Assembly (NCBI GenBank): GCA_033980235.1
Contig: CM067075.1
Location: forward strand, 27,930,650 to 27,994,649
Source of the DNA: Diadema setosum
Lineage: Eukaryota; Echinodermata; Echinoidea; Diadematoida; Diadematidae
Length of the DNA stretch: 64,000 nucleotides
Direction of reading: 5' to 3'
In this document: positions 38,901-47,884 of the stretch, piece after piece
Layout: each line of letters begins with the position of its first letter
Numbering within the stretch: position 1 is the first letter of the stretch
Notes under the pieces: model-generated
Told to the model about the DNA's origin: nothing
Seen by the model: only the letters and a program-made list of their open reading frames with translations
Database searches by the model: none
Position numbers and translations under genes: made by a program

Positions 38901-41900
38901 ATATATGATCGTTGCGCTCGAAGGGATTAAAAATGCGTTCTTAATTTTCTTCCGAAAATCTCTTCGCGTTTTGTACATCCGTACTTGAAAAATATGTGAC
39001 AGGATTGAATGTGGAAGGTTACGTTGTGATCCTTTTTACGCAAATCTGTACCTCATAGACCATTCTGAAAGAAAGAAAAATCTTCATTGTGAAATGCAGT
39101 GTTCAAATTGTGATAATGAACAAACCCAGATCTATTCAAACTATTAAATACGTTTGTTTCTTTTTCTGATTTAGGTTAACATGTCTATATTCAACTATTT
39201 TTTACGCTACTGTCACCTGGCGAGATCGCGATAATTTCAGAGTAACATACATGCGTTATTTACCATTAACTTGAGAGGTATTTTACGCTGTTGGAGCCCA
39301 GCGGGAATTCGATAATTTCATGAATCATTTCGGCTGTAATTTTATACAATGTATGATCGTTGCGTCCGACGGTATTAAAAATGCGTTCTTTATTTTCTTT
39401 CGAAAATCTCTTCGCGTTTTGTACATCCTTGAACTGTTAAATGCGTTTGTTTCTTTTTCTGAACACCGATTAAGTAGGTTAACATGCGTATATTCAACTA
39501 TTTTTACGCTATTGTCACCCGACGAGATCGCGATGATTTCATTAATTATTTCGGCTTTAATCATACACACTCATATTTAAATTATCATTTGCTAAATGAT
39601 AATGAACAAATCCAGATCTATTCAAATAAATAAATGCGTTCGTTTCTTTTTCTGAACACCGATTAAGGAGGTTAACATGCGTTATTCAACTATTTTTACG
39701 CTACTGTCACCCGACGGGATCGCGATGATTTCATTAATTATTTCGGCTTTGATCATCCACACTCGTATTTGCTAAGCAGCAAAAGAACTGGAAGTCGGAA
39801 CTAAAAATGGAAAAGATATAATAATGAGTTGCACACGCATTCCAATCGTCCATTTTTGGTCACAAGTGTCGCTACATGAAAAGTTTTTTGAATGCGTTAT
39901 CTTTTTTATTTCTTGTTGCGGCGTGGTCTGCCCTAATATCACGCACGCGTATCTCGCGGAAAAGAAAATCGAATGATTATGTTTAATGATTTAGTAGGAA
40001 CATCAGAGACATTTCTGTGTCTTATCGCGTGATTTAGAAGAAAACATGGAAGGAACGGTTCTCTGCAAAACGGAAAAAGACGTGGATAGCGTGATTTCGG
40101 TTTTCAGGGTTTCGTTTGTCGCGTGTTTGAAAGCGGCAATTTAGTCAAGAAATGGAACCTCGTTATATCCGATCAAATTGCTTATGTTTTTCTTTATCAT
40201 GATGCACCGAAATTGTCCTCGTTATAACCGGAATCTCGTTATAACCGAACTCGTTATAACCGATTCGTTCTGCCATAGGTTTACACGCAAAGGAAAATGG
40301 GACCGACGCGATCACCTCGTTATAAGCGGTTCCTCGTTATAACCGAACTCGTTATAACGGGGTTTCACTGTAATAACAATAATGATGATATTGATGATAC
40401 TACTAGTAATGATGATAATAATTATGGGGAAAAAAAAACAAAAAGGGGAAAAGCAAAAATTAAAAGGGATAAATATATGTGTCTATATGCATGCATGTAT
40501 GCAAGTATGTAATGCACATAAACACAAACAGTAAGTGTATGTGTAGATGGAAAAGGGCTGTATAAAAGGGAGTCTGACAAGAAGAAGGAATGAATTGGGA
40601 ATAAAAGGAGTGCACTAGGAATAAGCACAAAGAATGAAAAAAAAAATCAGGAAAAAAAAGTGATACGATAAAAAAACGTCCAGTATCTGGTGTAATAAAT
40701 GCCGTGCAACTAGCATACTTTTGCGCACAATCATGTTTGCAGTTATAAGATTCAAGAAATTCAGTCACTGCTGTAAAAAACAAACAAAAGAACTTGCACA
40801 CTTTTGTGCTCAATCATGTTTGTAGTTATGCAAGAAATTCAGTCAAAGCAGTATAAACAGACAAGAGAATGCTTGTATGAGTTGACTTACACACTTTCGG
40901 GGGGGGGGGGGGGGGGTGGTCTGAAGCCTTTCCCCTTACTGTAAAAGTGGAAATTTTTGTGGTGTTGAAATTTTCGCGCAACCAGAAACTAGCGCAAAAA
41001 TAAAATTATGCGAATATTTTTGCTTGGTATATATTATGTTCCCGTTGTTGATGTCTTGATCCCGAGGAATTAATAACACGCGAAACTCTTCTTACACGGC
41101 CGAGAGCAAAGAATTAGTTGCACAAAAAAATATCCACTTATACAGTATACCTCTTCTCTAATACTCCTTGAGTGGAGGAAGTTTAATTGGTATGAGGTTG
41201 CATCAATGGTCATCATATATTTAAAAGAGTGGACTCATCAGGATGAATCAGAGATGGGGTTATGGGGGGTTGTCATATCCCCATTCCCATGGAGTAATCC
41301 TTGTGATCATCCAATACATCTCATCATATTCAAGCTATCTCCTGAGGAGATAACAGGTAAGGATTACACCCTTCCTGATGAATGCCTATGGATGGTAGAC
41401 TGTGTGGGTCTGTTCAATCTTTACTGCACTTTGGTCGTGGTTACTTTTGTACAATTCCTGGTGCTGTTCTTTTTTCGTTGCAGGGCAATTTGAGAGTTCT
41501 TATATACAATATTACACTGAGTTTTATTTTTGGTGATTGCTAAAACTGTGTTTGATGTTACAAACACTAATAAGGGGACTATGATGCTCCTAGGGCGTCG
41601 GAGAGTGGAGGAATGAAGAAAGGTTCATCCTGTGACTTTGCTCATGAATATTATGAATATGCATGAGTGGCTCCGCTCTGCCCAAGCACGTCATCAGCTG
41701 TTCGCCTGAGCCAGTGAGTGCGTAATCATCCTTTGTGTATAAAGGTCCTTTTGCGTGCATGATACGTGTGTGCGCCTGTGTGTGGGTGTGCAGGGTATAG
41801 TCTTTGTATCAAGACTTTGTTGCAAATTATGCAAAGTAATAAAATGCATGACCTGATGTGAATCATTTTAGATTCCTATGTGAATTCTAAATCATGGTAA

Positions 41901-43654
41901 ATGTGTAATAGGCAGTTACCTTTGTTTTTCAGACCCAAAAGTGTCAGGGGGTGCAGCCCCATCCCCACCCTTACCCCACCACACCTACCCATTAATCATT
42001 GCATTATTTCAGTCAGAGTGCAAATGCCATTTTCTAGTTTGCCACAATGGATGGTAAATCATATACAAATCTGATATTAAGGCAGAATGGAAGGGATTTC
42101 ATCAGACCCACAATTTTGTAATATGAGAAAGTTATGGGATCCTAAAGATTCCTGTGTTTTCATTAGTCAGTGACATGAGTCAAAACCACATACTGTATCC
42201 GTCATATATCTAGCCTAAGTCTAATTTTTCACGAATCGGGACTTTTCGACAATTTCACGAGTGGTTAAAGGACAAGTTCACCTTCATAAACATAAGGATT
42301 GAGAGAATGCAGCAATATTAGTAGAACACACCAGTGAAAGTTTGAGGAAAATTGGACAATCGATGCAAAAGTTATGAACTTTTAAAATTTTTGTGTTGGA
42401 ACTGCTGGACGAGAAGACTACTACAGCTTGTGATGTCATATGAGTACAACAGTATAAAGAAAATGTAAAGAAAATTCAACATATTTTCATTTTTTTCGCA
42501 TGATAAAAGAGCATTTGACTTGCCTCTTTCTAAAGGCAGGGGGAATAATGTTACCCATAACATATGTCGATAACGAGTCAAGGGAATATGTAGTTTTTTC
42601 AAAAGGTGAAATTTTGTGAAATTCTCTTTATATTTTCCTTATAATGTTGTACGCATGTGACATCGTACACTGCAGTAGTCTTCTCATCCAGCGGTTACTG
42701 CACAAACACTTCAAAACTTCATAACTTTTGAACGGATTGTCCGATTTTCCTCAAACTTCCAATGATGTGTTCTACTAATATTGCTACATTTTCTCAATCC
42801 TTATGTTTATGAAGCCTAAGGTGAACTTGTCCTTTAAATTCACGATTGTTGAGTACAGGACTGAAAGAGAAATGCATGTGCGCATGTCACATTCATGTCG
42901 GGATGAAAGTTAATGTTTTCATATGTTTGTAGATTCGCAAATAGCACCTGACTCGCAAAATTAGTGAAAATAAAAACACGCAAAATATTTGGCGTATACA
43001 GTTCTTACTCAAATTGGCGGAGGTGATGATATCACCGCCTCATAAATCTTCCATTGAACTAAACAAATATTTTCACTACATTTTCTCTTAAAAAACAAAC
43101 AAACAAAAAACAAAAACAAAAACCCCAGAAATTGATATAAAGAGTGAAGTGATTCTTTTGCGTCAAATTATTGTTGTCCTGTAATGATGTAGCAAACTAT
43201 GTAATTTCTTGGGGGAAGGAGTTACAGTTGCTATAAGCTCATCATTGACAATTCAGTGCATGATTTAGACATTTCTTTTTTAAAGTTTTTTTTTTTTTTT
43301 ATAGAATTGATGGGTTTTGCATTGCGTTGCAAAAATTGATTTGCGAAAACTGTGAATTTTGAGTGTATGTGAATGGGCTTTCTGTACTTGACATTTCATT
43401 CTTTGCCCATAAGCCTGTGATGGTTTTAGTATAAGAGGGCAGTATTCACAAATCATGAGATTGTATGAAATTTTGTTGAAGTTCAGTGATTTTTCTGTGT
43501 TCTATTATGCAAGAAGTGCTGTCTGGCACCCCTTTTAGACCAATCAGTCACCAAAGAAATGTTTTTTTAATTTATTTATTTATTTATTTTTTTTTGCTGA
43601 ACAGGTGTGAAGGACTTGTGTGATGTGGAAATAAATTCAAGGTCAAGCTACTAA
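29902..43654 (+). CDS. unidentified small protein, five-exon model (about 153 aa)
   Basis: Proposed join: 29902-29934, 30068-30143, 35341-35459, 41173-41356, 43605-43654. The 462 bases form one open frame ending in TAA. Donors: GAG|GTGAGT, GCAG|GTACTC, TCT|GTGAGT, ACAG|GTAAGG. Acceptors: ctgccaccag, ggtacag, tactccttgag, and a long T-rich tract before gctgaacag. All phases match. The first ATG follows an in-frame TAA; an alternative start at 30050 would skip the first exon. The peptide runs MAEPEEAQHLE, a Pro/Ala/Arg-rich part, then an aromatic-rich core (SETLERLLYHWEIGQFHHA, WRKFNWYEVASMVIIYLKEW, SPFPWSNPCDHPIHLIIFKL) and a short tail. I do not recognise the family. No transmembrane span or signal peptide is clear. 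The gene lies head-to-tail upstream of CLP1. The coding look and phase chain are the only support. Confidence 0.35.
30068..30143 (+). CDS. candidate second exon (GC-rich) of unidentified gene
   Basis: A GC-rich open segment in an AT-rich setting, encoding EAASPAGPRPASQRDAVRKI, with donor GCAG|GTACTC in phase 1. The frame is also open upstream to an ATG at 30050 with A at -3, following a TAG at 30017, so this could instead be the initiating exon. Confidence 0.38.
30957..33129. mobile_element. 2.2-kb element with TATAGACCTTATGC ends (outer, interrupted)
   Basis: The left end TATAGACCTTATGCATTGAC and right end ...TATGCATAAGGTCTATA are inverted. Both continue into TGACGTCA and an AGAGGGCAAGCGA block (31013 and the complement near 33065). 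The element at 31225-32637 sits inside it. A 30-bp palindromic segment (GCCAATCACATG...CATGTGATTGGC, 32734-32803) lies to its right. Confidence 0.7.
31225..32637. mobile_element. 1.4-kb TA-flanked element, CCGTAAAACGGGGTG ends
   Basis: The left end CCGTAAAACGGGGTGAATAG and right end TTCACCCCGTTTTACGG are inverted and flanked by TA (31223 and 32638), as in Tc1/mariner-type insertions. Further CCCTATT.ACCCC blocks occur inside (31406, 32221). No transposase frame. Confidence 0.82.
33266..33823. mobile_element. family-B TTAA MITE
   Basis: 558 bp with ends AGGGAAGATAAACCCCAAG and ...GGGTTTACCTTCCCT and TTAA on both sides (33262 and 33824). The two halves are near-mirror images: AACACATCAGTGAAAGTTTG and its complement, CGCTGGATGAGGAGACTACT and its complement. 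Confidence 0.9.
33960..34125. mobile_element. TTAA-flanked CCCGTTGAGGAC MITE, longer copy
   Basis: The ends CCCGTTGAGGAC and GTCCTCAATGGG are inverted, with TTAA at 33956 and 34126. It contains CACGCATTTCCCATA and GACACCTGCCC.AGTATACTC, as in the 85-bp copy at 36677. Confidence 0.82.
34263..34740. mobile_element. 480-bp TA-flanked MITE with CCCCGTTTATA ends
   Basis: The ends CCCCGTTTATAC and GTATAAATGGGG are flanked by TA. Internal blocks (GCAGTATAAAC, GGTTTCAGAGCCTGC) recur in both orientations. A related fragment lies at about 37310-37490. Confidence 0.65.
35341..35459 (+). CDS. candidate third exon of unidentified gene
   Basis: 119 bases, phase 1 in and phase 0 out, with donor CACTCT|GTGAGT. 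It encodes GGDEVDSETLERLLYHWE followed by IGQFHHACMDGNKLLGRSL. The segment upstream of the acceptor is not pyrimidine-rich, so the exact 5' edge is uncertain (35326, 35341 and 35344 all fit the phase). Confidence 0.38.
35640..36110. repeat. duplicated segment, copy 1
   Basis: Collinear, diverged similarity to 37570-37690 plus 38180-38480: 'GGGCCTGAG.T.TTGATCC', 'GGGACACAGAACAAAGAA', 'GGCAACATC.AACAA.A', 'AACAG..TGAGT..AAGGGGGG'. Confidence 0.6.
36677..36761. mobile_element. 85-bp TTAA-flanked CCCGTTGAGGAC MITE
   Basis: The ends CCCGTTGAGGACG and CGTCCTCAGCGGG are inverted, with TTAA at 36673 and 36762. It is a short form of the element at 33960. Confidence 0.82.
38180..38480. repeat. duplicated segment, copy 2 (with two long G runs)
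   Basis: The counterpart of 35760-36110; its beginning is displaced to 37570-37690. It has G runs at 38342-38360 and 38455-38472. Both copies lie in the same proposed intron. Confidence 0.6.
38513..40370. mobile_element. 1.86-kb pogo/Tigger-like non-autonomous transposon
   Basis: TA-flanked ends CAGTGAAACCCCGTTATAAC and GTTATAACGGGGTTTCACTG are perfect inverted repeats. CCTCGTTATAACCG subterminal repeats follow at both ends. The interior has direct duplications (TTTTACGCTGTTGG.GCCCAG at 38836 and 39282; CGATGATTTCATTAATTATT blocks at 39530 and 39725). No transposase frame survives. Confidence 0.9.
40941..41145. mobile_element. CTGTAAAAGTGG MITE abutting a candidate exon
   Basis: The ends CTGTAAAAGTGGAAATTTT and ATATCCACTTATACAG resemble the copy at 59275. 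Its right end lies about 26 bases before the acceptor of the candidate exon at 41173. Confidence 0.78.
41173..41356 (+). CDS. candidate fourth exon of unidentified gene
   Basis: 184 bases, phase 0 in and phase 1 out. The acceptor has a good pyrimidine tract (cctcttctctaatactccttgag) and the donor is AACAG|GTAAGG. The peptide is aromatic-rich, with EWTHQDESEMGLWGVVISPF and DHPIHLIIFKLSPEEITG. A TA-flanked MITE (40941-41145) ends only about 26 bases upstream, so the splice-site region abuts a transposon. Confidence 0.4.
42193..43002. mobile_element. CTGTAT-ended MITE interrupted by a family-B element
   Basis: The left part (42193-42264) and right part (42838-43002) form one element with CTGTATCCGTC and GGCGTATACAG ends. 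They are related to 58935-59180 (CACGAATCGGGACTT versus AAGTCCCGATTCAC) and separated by a complete family-B MITE. Confidence 0.72.
42269..42833. mobile_element. family-B TTAA MITE, nested
   Basis: 565 bp with ends AGGACAAGTTCACCTTCATA and GGTGAACTTGTCCT. TTAA flanks at 42265 and 42834. It is inserted inside the element 42193-43002. Confidence 0.92.
43605..43654 (+). CDS. candidate last exon of unidentified gene
   Basis: It follows a long T-rich tract and gctgaacag. It encodes VKDLCDVEINSRSSY and then TAA, in the phase left open at 41356. An AATAAA (43630-43635) lies inside the exon, and an ATTAAA lies further down near 43929. Confidence 0.33.
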
Positions 43655-43932
43655 AGCTCTCACTCCTCAAAAATATATTTCTGAGGTCATTCTTTAAAGG
43701 CAAAAGTCACACAACCAAAGCAAAAACTGGTCGGAAATATTGTTTGTTCTAATTTGATTGTGTAAAAAACATGATTCCAGTTTTTGATTTCAGAAGATAA
43801 TTTACTTTGTTTGATAATGAGGTCTTCTTGCCAATAGAAAGAACCCAGTGTCAATTCACGTTTGATCTTTTGCGGAAAGTGCTGCTATGATACGAGTGTC
43901 ATGTATAATATTTCTTGGGTTATTTGAATTAA

Positions 43933-44504
43933 AGGACAAGTTCACCTTCATAAACATAAGGATTGAGAGAATGTAGCAATATTAGTAGAACACATCATTG
44001 AAAGTTTGAGAAAAATCGGACAGTCCGTTCAAAAGTTATGAATTTCTGAAGTTTTTTTCAGTAACCGCTGGATGAGAAGACTACTGCAGTGTACAGTATG
44101 AAAAACTTAGATGTCACATGCGTACAACAATATAAGGAAAATATAAAGAGAATTTCACAAAATTTCATCTTTTGAAAAAAGCACACATTCCCTTGACTCA
44201 TTACCGACATATGTCAGGGGTAATATTATTCCCCCTGCCTTTAGAAAGAGGCAAGTCAAGTGCTCTTTTATTATGCGAAAAATGTGAAAGTATGTTGACT
44301 TTTCTTTACATTTTCTTTATACTGTTGTATGCATATGACTCACAAGCTGTAGTAGTCTCCACATCCAGCGGTTCCAACACAAAAATTTTAAAAATTCATA
44401 ACTTTTGCATCGATTGTCCAATTTTTCCCAAACTTTCACTAATGTGTTCTACTAATATTGTTGCATTCTCTCAATCTTTATGTTTATGAAGGTGGACTTG
44501 TCCT
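43933..44504. mobile_element. family-B TTAA MITE
   Basis: 572 bp with the same ends as 42269 (AGGACAAGTTCACC... / ...GGTGGACTTGTCCT) and TTAA flanks at 43929 and 44505. It lies between the unidentified gene and CLP1. Confidence 0.92.
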
Positions 44505-44508
44505 TTAA

Positions 44509-46165
44509 TTAGGATGTTGCAAAACAGGAAATGCCGTGAAATTTGTTTCCAAAATGCAGGAAACATTTCCAGCCTTCACTGGTTGGGCACATACACTTTG
44601 TTATGTCACGGAATTTACAAAAATAGTCGATATTTACTGTTGTTTTCCGGTCAAGCTCTTTCCTGTCCTTGTAAGCAAGAAGTTGCTTGTCATAACAAGA
44701 AATTTAATTTTTGCTTTATTTTTAGTACTTGTTTGTGGTAGGTTGTGAATCCAGTCTTATACATGTATTTTTTCCTTGTAGTTGTCTGTAAGGCAAAACT
44801 GTGCAATATATCAGAAACTCTGGTTAGGTAATTTGTGAAGTGTGCAGAATCAAGACATGGATGCTGTGATGCACCTACTACTAGTATATTGTGTGTACAT
44901 GTATGTCATTGTTATGTTGGCTTCTGATAATCATATCAATTATTCCACCTGTGAATAATTATGTTATATAAGATGGCTATGAATGGGATACCAGGGAATA
45001 TTGGCCCTAACAAAATAATACAATACTCCCTAGTATTCCATGAATTAATGCCATCAAATATGATTATTATCATCTACACTCATGTAGAGAAAGCACAAAC
45101 TATGCAAAAATACCGTAGGCCTACTTCTACTCGTTTTTGAAGTTAACTCAGCAGTCCCATCTCAGTGTTGAAAAGGTGAAGCCCCTAAAACTGTGTATGA
45201 AGCAAGCAACTAGCAAGATGTTTGCGCGCTTGTGAATTGTAACAAAATTTCGCGCATTAGTAGCAAGCGTTAGCGCACTCAGCAAGGGCTCGCGTATTAG
45301 ACAAAACAAAATACGCGTAGTATTGAACGGCCAGTAACAACGGTAGCCCATGGGCAATTAATATTTTGGCCTGGATGCATTTTGTTCAATATGCTCTCGT
45401 ATTGAAAAATTGAGCGGACAACAATATACGTTTTTAATATGCCGCTAAAATATCCTATGGATGCCTATAAATGATAATCATGTTCACCGTATAGGCCTAC
45501 TGGGTTACCATATTTCATGGAATACCAACAATTTTTTTTTCTGTTGTTGGGGTCAGACATCACACATTGCCCAAGCCTTGTGAGATTTATACCTTGAATA
45601 TTACAGGCCATTCACTACAAGCCAATGAGTCATACAGTTGTAGCAATACCGGTAAAAGTTTTCCTTGGGTCTGAATATGAAAACTACCAGAGCCTCGTGG
45701 CAAAACAAGTGCACAGTGGGAGCATGTGGTGAGGCACATTATGATTATCATACAGTGTACCAGTTCGTGTATTGCGTGTGATTTGTGTGTGTGTGTGTGT
45801 GTTTGTGTGTCTATCTTTGAATGGTGATACTGTGCACTAGCTCAGGCTCAGCTGCTTGCTAGCTCTGTAAACCTAGCTGTGTAGCAATATCCTGCATGCA
45901 TGTATCGTACCAAGGAGCTATGTCATAGCTCCTTGATCATACTGAGTTCATGTGCACTGACTGCTGGTTTAGTTGTCATTGCTGGTTGGGACTCTGTCAG
46001 TTCGGCTGTTCGTCAAAGCCAGCTCTTGTGAGATATGTACTAGTAGCATATGCCAGCGTCAGTCTAACGTTAGTAGCTGTGGCAGGTCACGATCAAGTGT
46101 ATAAACTAGCTCCATATACATTGTAGTAGGCTGGTGTCATCAGGTGAACACACTGGTGAAGCAAA
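44509..46165. other. CLP1 upstream region
   Basis: Non-coding, containing (TG)n at 45780-45805. No TATA box at a fixed distance is identifiable; an AGCT-rich stretch (45838-45930) precedes the gene. The CLP1 promoter is presumably here. Confidence 0.4.
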
Positions 46166-46258
46166 ATGGAAGGTGGAGGGGGAGAGGGAGTAGCGCCAGC
46201 AGGGAAGGAGTGTTCCAACTGGGAGGAACTGAAGGCTCAGACCAGCCTGGAACTTCAG
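46166..46258 (+). CDS. CLP1: CLP1 exon 1 (start codon, 31 codons)
   Basis: This ATG has A at -3 and G at +4, and an in-frame TGA nine bases upstream at 46157. The 31 codons give a Gly/Glu-rich, poorly conserved N-terminus (begins [13 protein letters not shown], ends TSLELQ). They end at a consensus donor CAG|GTAAGA in phase 0, which fits exon 2. The first residues of CLP1 vary between animals, so similarity neither proves nor excludes this exon. The 7.66-kb intron that follows is the longest in the gene. Confidence 0.72.
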
Positions 46259-47853
46259 GTAAGACAGGGGACCAAGCAAGACTGGGGGCCATGTCATGGA
46301 GCATGTTGTCTGATATTTCTTTTACCTGACAAAGTGTTATAAGCTACTGAAATCCTTGCATCTGATTGGCCGACAAATTTGTCAAACAAAATGCCCCCCT
46401 AGACTATAGTCACATATGGTACAGTAGTCTTTAGTAGGGTGTCTGGATCATTTTTGCAACTTAAGACATTTTATGAAAGGCAGGTTATTAACTAGATCCT
46501 ATTTCTTTGCTCAATTTAATCCCATTTTCTTTGCTCAATTTTCCACTAATAAATATAGTATTAATTTCTGGTCAGTTTTTCTTTTTACGTTTGTTAGATC
46601 CTATTTGATATGAAAAGTGACTTCCAGTAGATCTAGTTCTACACTATAGTGTCAAGTAAACTGATGACATCTGTAAGTCTGGTCATCGATACAATAGTTG
46701 GGTTCATTGTCATGCAAGTTACCAGGATACAAATGTGTGATTTGCACCGAGATCCAAATCTTGAGGTATTTGCCCATGTGGCCACCCCACTAAATAGCAT
46801 GCGCAACCAGCATTGCGATCCAAATCCCAAGAAATCATGCAATTTTTCGGAATTATGTCGACAATATCAGAATATGAGAAATTATTTTGACAATATGAGA
46901 AAACTATGAGAAATCAGCTACAATAATTTTAACCGTAGCAAGTGCTTGAACAGTGGAGAAAAAAAAAAGAATTAATTTTATTTTTCCCCATCATTCAAAA
47001 CACACGTCACGACAGTGCACAAACAGAAGGGCATTAGGATCACTATTCATTTAGAATTCTGGCATTGGCAGTTTGGTTGACTATATTGTGATCAGCAATT
47101 AGTGGCATTTTTCTGTCCATTTGAATGGCCGCCAAAAAAAATAAAATAAAAATGTATTTGGATTGTGGTCTTATCTTGCTATTTTGTGTAGTCTAGTTTG
47201 CTGTGTGAATGTGCCATTATAAGGCAAGATTTGCTCTACATGTATGTTTACCATATGGTGAGTTCTCTGTCCTCTACAATAAGTTGTTACCATGCCATTT
47301 TCACAAGGATGCTGGTACTTTGCTACGGTTTGTCTTACATAAAGAGTTTTTGGTACAGTACAATGTATTCTTGTTTTAAGGTCTTAAGGTCATGCGAATT
47401 CGCATTGTTCATTACTGATGAGCCAAGGTACGCAGTTGCTTGGAGATTGGCATGATTTTCCGTACAGTCAAAACATACAATGTACATTGAAACACAATGC
47501 CAAGATTGCATGAACGATGAGGTACTTCGTACTTATTGTAACAAAACTGGCTTATCAAAGCAGGCTGTCAGTTTTGTGTTCAGAGGCAGTATACAATAGG
47601 GTATCTACGGCCCATTGGTAGCAGAGAATGGGGTTACATTAATTTTGTGTTAACAATTCAAATGAGATTATGTGTACACATGACATAAGGAAAGAGTAAA
47701 CCCAGTTCATTACAGGGAGCCTGTGATATTGCATAACATAGTGGGTGTACCCTTACAAATTTGTGTTGTTATTCCCGCATAGCAGTAAACGTTTTGAGAA
47801 ACATATTTTCAAGTTGAGGCTGGGCACTATATTTGACAGTCCTTTTGTACAAC

Positions 47854-47884
<31 letters not shown>

